Origin: Thalassolituus sp.
GTDB lineage: Bacteria; Pseudomonadota; Gammaproteobacteria; Pseudomonadales; Oceanobacteraceae
DNA length: 60,155 nucleotides
Assembly: GCA_006212115.1 (NCBI GenBank)
Contig: PDUK01000006.1
Coordinates: 1 to 60,155 of the forward strand
Reading direction: 5' to 3'
Part shown: piece by piece, positions 17,837-26,550 of the stretch
Layout: each line of letters starts with the position of its first letter
Position numbering within the stretch: position 1 is the stretch's first letter
Notes under the pieces: model-generated
Database searches by the model: none
What the model saw: only the letters and a program-made list of their open reading frames with translations
What the model was told of the DNA's origin: nothing
Made by a program: the position numbers and the translations under genes

Positions 17837-18598
17837 TTACAGCTGTTCTTCTGTCAGGCGTTCTGAAATTCGCTGACTCAGTTTTGAGAAGTCTTCCGCA
17901 GCTCGCGATTTAGGCGCATACCCGATGACTGGTTGCCCTTGGCTGAATGCATCTGCAAGTCGAATATCCATCCTTATTGCTGGCAAGATCCTGTTATTAC
18001 CAAAGTGGCGGGAGACTTCTTCCATGATGGCTTTATGATGACGCATCGTACTGCTGGCCATGGTAGGAAGAAAACCAGCCAACTGTAGTTTAGGGTTGTG
18101 GCTCAGTTTGATGGAATGCATCAGACGCACCAGCTGTTTGATGCCTTGATACGACAGGTAATGGGGGACAAAAGGCACAACGACCCAGTGCGCCGCCATC
18201 AATGCGTTCATAAGAAGCTGATCTTGAGATGGCGGGGTATCCATTAAAATGACATCGAAGTCCTGGTCCAGATTTTCCTGATCCAGAGCCTCGTTCAGGC
18301 GTAATTCGTTATCGCCTGCCTGATTGTGATCAAACGTTGGGTCAGCAGGCGCAATCCATAAACCCGGGTAATCGGATAAACGGATTGAGTCTGTAATTGG
18401 GATGGATAAAGAAAACAGATCATGAATAAAGGGAGCGGTGGGTTTTATGCCCAGCCCCGCAGCACAGTGGGACTGAGAGTCTAGATCAATGATCAAGACA
18501 CGGAAGCCTTGCTCGGCCAGCCCTGCAGCGAGGTTGACCGTCACCGTAGACTTACCGGTTCCTCCTTTTCGATTACAGATCGCAATTCGGACTGCCAT
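17837..18598 (-). CDS. ParA-family ATPase of the chemosensory cluster
   Basis: 253 residues, cytosolic. The deviant Walker A KGGTGKST (11-18) with its first lysine, the switch I-like DSQSH and Walker B VILMDTPPS mark a ParA/MinD ATPase. No parB follows. In other bacteria, orphan ParA proteins encoded inside che clusters place chemoreceptor arrays: ParC at the pole of Vibrio, and PpfA for the cytoplasmic cluster of Rhodobacter sphaeroides. A like role is inferred here, since the cluster encodes a soluble receptor. The gene is last in the run, 17 bases after the membrane receptor gene, and converges on the GGDEF-EAL gene with only 24 bases between and no clear terminator. Confidence 0.85.
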   Translation of the reverse strand: MAVRIAICNRKGGTGKSTVTVNLAAGLAEQGFRVLIIDLDSQSHCAAGLGIKPTAPFIHDLFSLSIPITDSIRLSDYPGLWIAPADPTFDHNQAGDNELRLNEALDQENLDQDFDVILMDTPPSQDQLLMNALMAAHWVVVPFVPHYLSYQGIKQLVRLMHSIKLSHNPKLQLAGFLPTMASSTMRHHKAIMEEVSRHFGNNRILPAIRMDIRLADAFSQGQPVIGYAPKSRAAEDFSKLSQRISERLTEEQL

Positions 18599-18615
18599 GT
18601 CTGTGCTACCTTGTC

Positions 18616-19929
18616 TCAGAACAATTCAATGGGTGGACGGTCGTCCTCTTTTGGTTCGGTCGCTTCACCTGTCACTACAGACTGATGCGTATCTGCCTGA
18701 ACCTGCATGGTATAAATTTTCTTCAATTCCTCGGCGACATCACTGAGGTCCAGAAGGGGATGATCGATCTCGCCTGCCACTGCCTGGCTGAGTAAACGGA
18801 AACGCTCTTCAAGCAGTTCCAGGCCGTGTTGGACGTGCTCGATCTGCTGTCTTGAGACGTCCTGAAACTGGGATTCACTCAGAACATCGAGAACGGAGTT
18901 CCGCACCAGACCAATGGCTTCTTCTGTATTACCCGACAGACTATCCAGAGCGCCAACGGCTTGTTTGAAGTCTGTTGATATCTCAGACACAGCATCCGTG
19001 ATATTGGCCAGCCAATTCATCTCGTCAGCTGTTTTTTCGCTGCTGACCGCCATCTCTTTGAGTTGACCTTCTACCGTGCTGGAGACCTGCAATACGCTGT
19101 CTTCAATTTTTCCAGCCGCGTCTTCAATCTGCATAGACAGGGTTCGAACTTCATCGGCGACGACGGCAAATCCACGGCCTGCTTCTCCAGCTCGGGCAGC
19201 CTCAATCGCCGCGTTCAGGGCCAGCAGGTTGGTTTGTTTTGTTACGTCCCGGATCAGGCCGATCAGCGGTTTGAAGCTCTCTACCTGCGTCACGACGTCA
19301 CGAATCGCCTGCTCTTCTTTCAGTCGCTGTGTTTCGTGTATTTCGCGGTAGCGGGTCATTTCACTTAACAGATCCTGACTGCGCGCAATGATGCTGTGCG
19401 CGTTTTCACTGATGCTATCCGCCTCAGATTTACCCATATTCAGGGTGTGCAGGAACATCTGTGAGCGCTCGTTGATGGACATCAGGCGTTCCATAATCGT
19501 GGTGGCTGCTTCTTCGGTCACTTCATTGGTCTTGCTCAGATGAGCATTGAATAAAGCTGCAATCGGACTGAAGCTGATTAACACATTGCGCAAGTCACTG
19601 AGCATTTGCTTTTCCGCGGCAGACAGAACCATCACAGGTTCTGCCTCATCAAAATTACTTTCTCTTTTAGGGGCCTCGTCGCCGGTCATTCTGGCGACAA
19701 ACCACTTCACCCAGATACGATTAAAGTGGATGACGGCGAAAGCACAGAAGGCAATAAAAACCGATCCTCCAACTGGACTTATTCTGTGTATATCGGCTAG
19801 AACAGCGTCAAGTGTTTCGTACCCGGTAAGCATGATAATCAGCAGTAAAACAGGGATCAGTGCATTACCTAATAGCGCGAATCGGTTGCGTTTCTTTCGC
19901 AGTGGAATCAGATCAGTATCATGTTTCAT
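18616..19929 (-). CDS. Membrane chemoreceptor without periplasmic sensor
   Basis: 437 residues from the ATG at 19929 (GGAGG five bases upstream). Two hydrophobic segments (about 19-41 and 54-72) are separated by only about a dozen residues, so there is no external ligand domain. The cytoplasmic part has a conserved signalling tip ([18 protein letters not shown], then [14 protein letters not shown], about 230-265). The region between TM2 and the tip is about 155 residues with no recognised sensor fold. The tail after about residue 380 is acidic and ends PPIELF with no CheR-binding pentapeptide. It could sense membrane state or an intracellular partner, or anchor the soluble arrays. It is 14 bases after the second cheY. 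Confidence 0.85.
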   Translation of the reverse strand: MKHDTDLIPLRKKRNRFALLGNALIPVLLLIIMLTGYETLDAVLADIHRISPVGGSVFIAFCAFAVIHFNRIWVKWFVARMTGDEAPKRESNFDEAEPVMVLSAAEKQMLSDLRNVLISFSPIAALFNAHLSKTNEVTEEAATTIMERLMSINERSQMFLHTLNMGKSEADSISENAHSIIARSQDLLSEMTRYREIHETQRLKEEQAIRDVVTQVESFKPLIGLIRDVTKQTNLLALNAAIEAARAGEAGRGFAVVADEVRTLSMQIEDAAGKIEDSVLQVSSTVEGQLKEMAVSSEKTADEMNWLANITDAVSEISTDFKQAVGALDSLSGNTEEAIGLVRNSVLDVLSESQFQDVSRQQIEHVQHGLELLEERFRLLSQAVAGEIDHPLLDLSDVAEELKKIYTMQVQADTHQSVVTGEATEPKEDDRPPIELF

Positions 19930-19943
19930 TATCACCTCCGCCC

Positions 19944-20315
19944 TCAGGCCCCTGGCAGTACCTGTTTGATTATCTTTGCCAGATCCGTAGCAGGCACAGG
20001 CTTGACCAGCCAGCCAGTTGCACCCAGACGTTTTGCCTGGTCGCGCTTCGATGATTCGCTTTCAGTTGTAAGTGTGAGTATTGGGGTAAAACGGAATTTC
20101 GACATAGCACGTAAGGCCTGAATCAATTCCATGCCTCCCATGCGGGGCATGTTCATATCAGTAATAATCAAATCAGGACTCATGCTGTTTAAACGATCGA
20201 GCGCTTCGACACCATCGGATGCTGTTTCGACACGAAATCCATTCATTTCGAGCGACGCCCTTACACTCATCAGCATGGTGGCGGAGTCATCAACAACAAA
20301 GATTAATTTACTCAT
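19944..20315 (-). CDS. cheY: CheY-like single-domain response regulator
   Basis: 123 residues, receiver domain only. The acidic pair D9-D10, phospho-acceptor D53 (ITDMNMP), the T in LTLTTES and the lysine in LVKPVP are all present, so it should be phosphorylated by CheA. Its start shares one base with the stop of the STAS-like gene (TAATG), showing translational coupling. It is one of two CheY proteins in the run; which one is the output and which a phosphate sink cannot be told from sequence. Confidence 0.92.
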   Translation of the reverse strand: MSKLIFVVDDSATMLMSVRASLEMNGFRVETASDGVEALDRLNSMSPDLIITDMNMPRMGGMELIQALRAMSKFRFTPILTLTTESESSKRDQAKRLGATGWLVKPVPATDLAKIIKQVLPGA

Positions 20316-20563
20316 TATTTATTTTCCTGTGTTGTCAGCAGAGGCTCTATCCACTGTTTCAGCTCCTCGACGTCCGGCCAGGCAAGGATCGTTCTCCCCG
20401 CACTCGACAGTGTCTGTAGCGCTGCAGTATGCAGATGCTCACAGGCTGCCAGGTCGATGCTGCCTTTCGGATGAGCCAGTAACCACTCGTGAAGATCATC
20501 GACCTCCTGAATAGTCACAACGGATTCGAAAATGGCCTTATCTTCACTATAGACTATGGGCAT
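20315..20563 (-). CDS. Small STAS-like protein of the chemosensory cluster
   Basis: 82 residues. The stretch SIDLAACEHLHTAALQTLSSAG has the layout of a STAS phospho-acceptor loop (short strand, Asp-Leu, then a helix), here split as IDLAACEHLHTAALQTL; however, the usual Ser or Thr after D-(L/F/M) is an Ala here, so control by phosphorylation looks unlikely. The protein is shorter than standard STAS domains of about 100 residues. The start and stop each overlap a neighbour by one base (cheA and cheY), so it is made in step with them. An adaptor role in the array is an inference from position. Confidence 0.65.
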   Translation of the reverse strand: MPIVYSEDKAIFESVVTIQEVDDLHEWLLAHPKGSIDLAACEHLHTAALQTLSSAGRTILAWPDVEELKQWIEPLLTTQENK

Positions 20564-23500
20564 CAGAGTATCTCCTTAAGGTTCAGAACCATCAGGACTG
20601 AACCATCACCAATCAGAGCTGCACCAGAATAGGCCTGCATACCTGACAGGACACCGGCCATGGGTTTCTGGATGATATCAACGGAGCCGCGGAAGTCGTC
20701 CACGACTAAGCCAATCACGTCGTTACCGACGCGTGCGACCAGTACGGCATGCTCTTCTTCTTCGTTAATAATCTGTTCGGCAGGTAGGGCGAGCAGATCA
20801 TTGAGGGATTTAAGCGGTACGATGCGGTCCCGTAATACCGTTGTCTGCACATGTTTAACGGTATGAATTTCAGAGCGTGGGACACGTACTGTTTCCAGCA
20901 CCTGATCCATCGGAATACCCATCAGCTGCTCATCAGACTCGACGATCATTACCCGTGTTACCGCAATCGACATCGGCAGGGAAATGCGGATTCGGGTTCC
21001 TTTACCGACCTCGCTTTCAAGTGCCATGGTGCCGTTTACTTTATCGACGGCGCTTCGCACTGCGTCCATACCGACACCACGTCCGGACAGGTCTGAGACC
21101 TCCTCGGCGGTTGAGAAACCGGGCATCAGAACCAGGTTTACAGCCTCTTTATCGGTGATGCGTTGACGTGTTGCGTCATCAATCAGCCCTTTCTCAAAGG
21201 CTTTCTCACGAATCACATCAGGGTTGATGCCTTTGCCATCGTCGTGAATCTCGATCATGACCCGGTCAGCTTCTTGAGAGGCCCTGATAGTGAGTGTCCC
21301 TGTCGTTGATTTACCTTGAGCCTGACGGACCTCTGGTGACTCGATACCATGATCCAGGCTGTTGCGGACAATATGTATCAGCGGCTCAGCCAGCGATTCG
21401 ATAATATTCTTATCGGCTTCGGTATCTTCACCTTCAATGATTAACTGGACGTCCTTCTCAAGGCGTCGGGAAATATCACGCACCAAACGTGGGAAGCGCA
21501 TCGAAATAAATGAAAACGGCATCATGCGAATCTGCATGATGGAGTCCTGCATTTCTTCAGCGATTCTGTTCACTACCGCATATTGTTCTTTAATCTCCCG
21601 AGCCAGATCCCTGAGGCCATGTTGTTCTTCAGCGCGTTTTGCCAGGAAGGGCAGAGCATTCTTGGCAACCGTCATTTCACCGATCAGATTCATCAAGCGG
21701 TCAATCTTTTCCTGATCCACTTTGACGCTCTTCGAAGTCGTTACGGCGGGTTCGGGTTTGATCGAAGCAGGTTTTGCTTCCTGCTTTGGCTTAGACTCGA
21801 CTTTAGCGGCGGCTTTGACTGGAGCGTCAGGCTCTGTCTTTTTCTCTGGCTCTTGTTCAATTTTTGGTTCGTGGCTGGCTGTGTCACCTGTTGCGCCGGC
21901 AGACTCAGTCGCTTCTTCTACTGTACTTTGTTTATCGGAGCTTTGTTCATCTGTGCTTGATTCGTCTGCTTCTGTGTCGTCGATATCCGTATTATCAACG
22001 AGCGTATTATCACTGGGATTATTTTCGGTGTCGTTTTCACTAGTATCAGAGCCACTCACTGATGCTCCAGGACCCTCACATGCGCCCGGTATGACTTCAT
22101 TTATCCAGTCGGATAATGCAGTCAAGTCGCCTTCCGTAGCTGAAGCAATCGCGGTATCCAAGGGTTCAGCCATGGTTTTTAGCTCGAGGCAGGTGACGGC
22201 GTTGTGCAAGACGTTGCATGCCGCCTTAATGCGTCCTCGGGACCATTCGTCAGCAGGGTCGAACTCGAGAATACGACCTTGTGTGCGAATAATATGCTCG
22301 AACGCCTCCCTGTCCTCTTCATTGAGGCTATCCAGCTCCGCATCGAAGTCATGAGACAAGTTGGCTAGTGCACCATCGTCGCTCTGAACATCATTTTGGG
22401 TGTCGCTATCACTAACGTCGCTGCTATCTTCATCTGACTGATCGTCTTCATCTGACATGTTTTCAACGACGGTAAAGCGATAGCCGCTCAGATGCTGGTC
22501 ATGGCGTAAACGCTGAGCAATGATGATTTGAGCGTCGCGTTTCTCCGTGCTTGTTGCTGTCTCTCCATCTGCAATATCGATAATCCACCGGAGAGCGCTG
22601 GCGGCTTTCAATTCACTATTAAGTAATTCCAGTGAAGTTTCCGCAATCTGACGCGCAGCATTAAGATCAGCTCCTTCAATTGCTTCACACAAGGCATCAA
22701 CGGTTTCTTCGGGCAGCGCGTCTTTCTGCTCTTCGCCTTGTAGAAGAAGCAGTTGTTCGACACTCAGCTCTTCGATATCGGTTTGGTCATCTACGTAGCG
22801 AAAATGCTCACGAATCTCTTCTTCTGAAGCGTTACTCAGAAGGTGAAATGTACTTACGCACTGATAAGGATCGAGATCATTGATATCCGCATCCCGGCTT
22901 TCGCTGATTACTGTGCCCCATACCACCCCCGGTGCCATACGGGCGCTGTGGAGTGGATCATCACCTTGAAAGAAACATTCGGTAATCGGACGATAGTTTA
23001 CGAGCCAAAGCGAACCACCTGCTTCGCTGTTCTGCCAGGCGTGATTCAGTTGATCGTAGGATAATTCTGCGAGTTGCTGATTTTCAGCTGGAAGACCTTT
23101 TGCTCTGGGAGGGCGGCGCTTACTGCCAGATGCTTTTTTCGTTGATTTCTTTTTGCCGGCTGTTTTTTTCGTTGTCTTAGTCGTTTTCTCTGCTGTATCC
23201 GAAGTCGCTTTTCTATCCGCATCCGCTTCACCGGACGAGGCTTCGAGATACGCTCTCAGGCTTTTTTCAAGCTGGCTGGCGAGTGCGCTGTCGGATACGG
23301 GTTCACCGTCATTTTCTTCCAGGCTGTCACAGAAGTTGCTGACGAAGTCCATGGCATCAAATAATAGATCGGTAAGTGTTTGATCCCACAAATCAGTCTG
23401 CTCACGGGCTTCTGACATGACGTCTTCACCTGCGTGAAGAACACGAGTGAGATCAGGGAACTCAAACAGCCCAGTGTTTCCCTTCAGAGTATGTACTATC

Positions 23501-23622
23501 CGGAAAAGCTCGTTCAGGGTAGCTTGCTTATCTTCCGCTTTTTCTACTTCTAACAGCTGCTCGCTGATGCTCTGAAGTAAATCACGGGTCTCTGACACGA
23601 ATTGCTCGAGTAGTGGACTCAT
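20563..23622 (-). CDS. cheA: CheA-type hybrid-length chemotaxis histidine kinase
   Basis: 1019 residues, against about 650 in E. coli CheA. The HPt domain has H44 in VHTLKG. A Lys/Thr/Ser-rich linker (about 138-175) leads to a module (about 185-300) with PITECFFQGDDPL, NDLDPYQC and HFRYVDDQTDIEEL, seen in a subset of CheA proteins. A second module lies at about 300-390. An Asp/Ser-rich stretch (about 395-430), a helical piece (about 435-515) and another acidic stretch (about 520-600) follow. The kinase core begins near 632: dimerisation helices, N box with N754, DDGKGI near 793, GRGVGM near 848, and the CheW-like domain from about 885. No receiver domain is attached. It overlaps both neighbours (4 bases and 1 base). 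Confidence 0.95.
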   Translation of the reverse strand: MSPLLEQFVSETRDLLQSISEQLLEVEKAEDKQATLNELFRIVHTLKGNTGLFEFPDLTRVLHAGEDVMSEAREQTDLWDQTLTDLLFDAMDFVSNFCDSLEENDGEPVSDSALASQLEKSLRAYLEASSGEADADRKATSDTAEKTTKTTKKTAGKKKSTKKASGSKRRPPRAKGLPAENQQLAELSYDQLNHAWQNSEAGGSLWLVNYRPITECFFQGDDPLHSARMAPGVVWGTVISESRDADINDLDPYQCVSTFHLLSNASEEEIREHFRYVDDQTDIEELSVEQLLLLQGEEQKDALPEETVDALCEAIEGADLNAARQIAETSLELLNSELKAASALRWIIDIADGETATSTEKRDAQIIIAQRLRHDQHLSGYRFTVVENMSDEDDQSDEDSSDVSDSDTQNDVQSDDGALANLSHDFDAELDSLNEEDREAFEHIIRTQGRILEFDPADEWSRGRIKAACNVLHNAVTCLELKTMAEPLDTAIASATEGDLTALSDWINEVIPGACEGPGASVSGSDTSENDTENNPSDNTLVDNTDIDDTEADESSTDEQSSDKQSTVEEATESAGATGDTASHEPKIEQEPEKKTEPDAPVKAAAKVESKPKQEAKPASIKPEPAVTTSKSVKVDQEKIDRLMNLIGEMTVAKNALPFLAKRAEEQHGLRDLAREIKEQYAVVNRIAEEMQDSIMQIRMMPFSFISMRFPRLVRDISRRLEKDVQLIIEGEDTEADKNIIESLAEPLIHIVRNSLDHGIESPEVRQAQGKSTTGTLTIRASQEADRVMIEIHDDGKGINPDVIREKAFEKGLIDDATRQRITDKEAVNLVLMPGFSTAEEVSDLSGRGVGMDAVRSAVDKVNGTMALESEVGKGTRIRISLPMSIAVTRVMIVESDEQLMGIPMDQVLETVRVPRSEIHTVKHVQTTVLRDRIVPLKSLNDLLALPAEQIINEEEEHAVLVARVGNDVIGLVVDDFRGSVDIIQKPMAGVLSGMQAYSGAALIGDGSVLMVLNLKEIL

Positions 23623-23987
23623 ACGCTTTCCTCTCCCGCTAGCAGGCGCACATAGGTCATCATCTGCAGGGGTTTAATTGGCTTCACCATGTAGAGATTA
23701 GCCCCAGCAGTGAAAGCCTTAGTGTGATCCAGTTCGGCCGCTTCCGTAGACACCATAACAGCCGGTGCCTGGTCGACATCCTCAGAGCGTAATTGTCTGA
23801 GGAATTCGTAGCCGTCCATTTTGGGCATATTGATATCGACGATATACAAGTCGAATTTATTGGCGAGTGCCTTTTCCAGTGCTTCAAGTCCGTTGACCGC
23901 TTCATCAACTGTGTAACCAGCAGCCTCTAGGACATTACGGTGATACATACGCACTGTACTGGCATCATCGACGATCAGGATATTCAT
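23619..23987 (-). CDS. cheY: CheY-like single-domain response regulator
   Basis: 122 residues. D7-D8, phospho-acceptor D51 (IVDINMP), the S/T position in VMVSTEAAE and the lysine in MVKPIKP are present. The start overlaps cheR by four bases and the end overlaps cheA by four bases (ATGA type), so it is translated in step with the kinase and methyltransferase. The sequence differs clearly from the other CheY in this run, which suggests separate roles. Confidence 0.92.
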   Translation of the reverse strand: MNILIVDDASTVRMYHRNVLEAAGYTVDEAVNGLEALEKALANKFDLYIVDINMPKMDGYEFLRQLRSEDVDQAPAVMVSTEAAELDHTKAFTAGANLYMVKPIKPLQMMTYVRLLAGEESV

Positions 23988-24829
23988 TTTCTAGCCTCCA
24001 GTGGTCGCTGGTATACGATGGCAGCGGGAAACTTCTTAACACGATAAAGTGGTGAGATACGGCCCATAGATTCGGTGTGGCCAAGGCAGATATATCCTCC
24101 CGGAGACATCGCCTCAAACATGTGCTCAGCGGCTACTTTTCTGGACAGGTCGTCGAAGTAAATAAGTAGATTGCGGCAGAAAATAATGTCGACGTTGCGA
24201 ATACTGCGAACATCAGACGGCTCCGATAAATTGATACGAGTGAATTCCACTGCATCACGGATATCCTGATCGACCTGTTGGCCTCCGGGCACATCTTTAA
24301 AGTAGCGTCGCTTCCAGGCTGGTGGAACATTACGCACCGATCGTTCGCTGTATATGCCTCTTTTGGCTGTTTCGAGAATGGTGGTGTCAATATCGGAAGC
24401 AATCAGCTCGACATCCCATTTATCGATGCCGTCCCACTCTTCAAGCAGGTACATGGCGATGGAATAGGGCTCCTCTCCAGACGAGGAAGGTATGCACCAG
24501 ATACGGATCGGTTTACGAGGATCGTGCCGCGACACCACGTCCGGTAGCATTGAGTCGATCAGGCAGCGGAACTGGTAGTCTTCCCGCATAAAGTAGGTTT
24601 CGTTCACCGTCAGCAAGTTGGTCAGGCGTTGCAGCTCTTCACCACTGGCCTGAAAGCGTAATGAGGTGAAATACTGGCGGAAGGATTCAGAGTCGGTTTC
24701 CTTAATGCGCTCCGCGACTCGCTTATCGACAAAGTAGCGCTTCGAGGAATCAAACTTGATACCTGTTTTTCGGTAAAAAAACTCAGCGAATTTATCGAAC
24801 TCCTGATCGCTGATCAGCGTATTGCTCAT
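23984..24829 (-). CDS. cheR: CheR chemoreceptor methyltransferase
   Basis: 281 residues, close to the usual 275-290. An N-terminal helical domain with YFVDKRVAERI is followed by LTVNETYFMRE, IWCIPSSSGEEPYSIAM (SAM-binding), ASDIDTTILETAKRGIYSER and FCRNLLIYFDD, all CheR signatures. It methylates glutamates on receptor arms for adaptation. No TPR domain is attached. CheR and CheB are both in the run, so the cluster has a complete adaptation pair even though the main receptor is soluble. Confidence 0.96.
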   Translation of the reverse strand: MSNTLISDQEFDKFAEFFYRKTGIKFDSSKRYFVDKRVAERIKETDSESFRQYFTSLRFQASGEELQRLTNLLTVNETYFMREDYQFRCLIDSMLPDVVSRHDPRKPIRIWCIPSSSGEEPYSIAMYLLEEWDGIDKWDVELIASDIDTTILETAKRGIYSERSVRNVPPAWKRRYFKDVPGGQQVDQDIRDAVEFTRINLSEPSDVRSIRNVDIIFCRNLLIYFDDLSRKVAAEHMFEAMSPGGYICLGHTESMGRISPLYRVKKFPAAIVYQRPLEARK

Positions 24830-24834
24830 AGCGT

Positions 24835-25452
24835 TCAGTCTCCGGTAATACGTTTGATGGCCAGATCTGCAGCGAACTGGATGTATGGTTCTTCATCGAA
24901 TCTGTCTTTGAGTTCTTGTAGCGCTTGGGTCGATTGTTCACTACCGACTTCTCCGAGCAGGTCGACAGCAGTGGCACATACATTGATGTGCTCGTCATCC
25001 CGTATGACACCTATCAACCATTGCTCGACGTCAGGGTGGCACAGGGATTCAAGGATATTCACAGCAAAGATACGTACATCTGGGTCACTGTCGTTCAACA
25101 GACACGCCATGATGGGGGCAATCTCTTTTGGCAAATGTTTCATTGCTTCGATGGCTTCGTTGCGAAGACCCGCGTCCTCGGTGCGAAGGCAACGAACGAG
25201 GCCCTCTACGGCTTCTGAGTCGCCGACCTGAGTGAGGCTGGTCAGGATAACCTGGCGCACGGACATGTCTGTCTCGACCTCAAGCTGATCGAGCAGCATC
25301 ATGGAAGCACCATCACAATGAGTGATATCCCGGGCTGCCCACCGTCTGACTGAGGCGTCGTCGGACAATAGATTTTGTCCAATCGTTTTACAGTCTTTGA
25401 GTTCGTTCTCGTCGGAACTTGCTGTTGCAATATTACTTTTCTTTAAAGCCAT
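24835..25452 (-). CDS. HEAT-repeat protein of the chemosensory cluster
   Basis: 205 residues made of about five helical HEAT-like repeats of around 30-32 residues, for example SVRRWAARDITHC, SVRQVILTSLTQVGDSEAVEGLVRCL, GLRNEAIEAMKHLPKEIAPIMACLL, DVRIFAVNILESLCHPDVEQWLIGVI and NVCATAVDLLGEVGSEQSTQALQEL (each split to its core here: VRRWAARDI, VRQVILTSL, LRNEAIEAM, VRIFAVNIL, CATAVDLLG). HEAT proteins serve as binding platforms. GGAG lies six bases upstream of the ATG. It sits between cheR and cheB, six and twelve bases from them, so an adaptor function for methylation enzymes or array assembly is likely but not shown. Confidence 0.8.
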   Translation of the reverse strand: MALKKSNIATASSDENELKDCKTIGQNLLSDDASVRRWAARDITHCDGASMMLLDQLEVETDMSVRQVILTSLTQVGDSEAVEGLVRCLRTEDAGLRNEAIEAMKHLPKEIAPIMACLLNDSDPDVRIFAVNILESLCHPDVEQWLIGVIRDDEHINVCATAVDLLGEVGSEQSTQALQELKDRFDEEPYIQFAADLAIKRITGD

Positions 25453-25464
25453 AAAGGTCTCCGT

Positions 25465-26547
25465 TTATTTTCCGACGAAATTAATAATTTCATTTGCGAT
25501 TGCTTGAGCGGGGAGGACTTTACCTGCTCCACGACGCTCAATGAGCTCGGCTGGCATACCGAATACAATCGCAGTCTCTGAGCTTTCGGCGATGGTGCTG
25601 GCACCGTGATTGTGGAGTTCAGTGAAAGCTCGAGACCCGTCGTGCCCCATGCCTGTCAGAAGGATGGCGAGTACTTTCTTGGGGTCGCAGCAGCGAAGGG
25701 CGGATTTACCCAAAAGCTCAACCGATGGATGCCAGAGATATTGTTTATCTTCTGGTTTGCTGATGGCATGCAGCTGGCTCTTTCTGACGGTAAGAGTGAT
25801 ATCTGCATTACCGCGTCCGATATAGATGGTTCCAGACTCGAGTGCAGTCGCCTTGTCTACTTCCTCAACACGCATAGGGCACGCGCGATCCAGGCGGCTG
25901 GCCAATGACTTGGTGAAACTGGCCGGCATGTGTTGTGCAATCACGATAGGTGCGTCGAGGTTCGCAGGCAACGCAGGAAGAATATCCTCCAATGTGCGGG
26001 GCCCACCGGTACTCACGCCGATCAGCACTACTTTATCCTTCACCCCAGTTGCTTTGCCCGCGCTACTCTGGCTCTGAGGTGCTCTGGGAGTTGGGCGTGC
26101 GGTAGCAGGATTTTTTGCTAACGCACCCCTGGAGGAAGTCGATGATGGACGGATTTTTGCCTTGGTAACGGTGCGTACTTTGCGGATAAGGTCGGCTGCC
26201 ACATCATCGAGTGACATGGAAATAGTCCCGCCTGGTTTTGCCACAAAATCGACCGCCCCGAGATTCAGCGCTTCGAAGGTCGCCAAAGCCCCTTTTTGCG
26301 TCAGTGATGACAGCATAATGACGGGCACAGGACGTTCGGCCATAATCAGCGACAGTGCTGAAATTCCATCCATTTCCGGCATGTTGATATCGAGCGTGAC
26401 GACATCGGGTTTGAATTCGCGGTTCATCGCAACGGCTTCATTGCCGTTGCGGGCGTGACAGATAGTAAAGTCACCCTCTGATTCAAATAATTGTGTCAGA
26501 TGGCGACGCATAAGCGCAGAATCGTCAACAATCAGAAGCTTCAGCAT
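25465..26547 (-). CDS. cheB: CheB protein-glutamate methylesterase
   Basis: 360 residues. The N-terminal receiver domain has D8-D9 and phospho-acceptor D53 (LDINMP). A Ser/Pro/Ala-rich linker (about 130-168) follows. The C-terminal esterase has the catalytic triad S179 (GVSTGG), H206 (QHMP) and D303 (TGMGHDG). It removes methyl groups from receptors and is activated by CheA. GGAGG lies in front of the start and the gene follows the triple-CheW gene by three bases. Confidence 0.96.
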   Translation of the reverse strand: MLKLLIVDDSALMRRHLTQLFESEGDFTICHARNGNEAVAMNREFKPDVVTLDINMPEMDGISALSLIMAERPVPVIMLSSLTQKGALATFEALNLGAVDFVAKPGGTISMSLDDVAADLIRKVRTVTKAKIRPSSTSSRGALAKNPATARPTPRAPQSQSSAGKATGVKDKVVLIGVSTGGPRTLEDILPALPANLDAPIVIAQHMPASFTKSLASRLDRACPMRVEEVDKATALESGTIYIGRGNADITLTVRKSQLHAISKPEDKQYLWHPSVELLGKSALRCCDPKKVLAILLTGMGHDGSRAFTELHNHGASTIAESSETAIVFGMPAELIERRGAGKVLPAQAIANEIINFVGK

Positions 26548-26550
26548 GAA

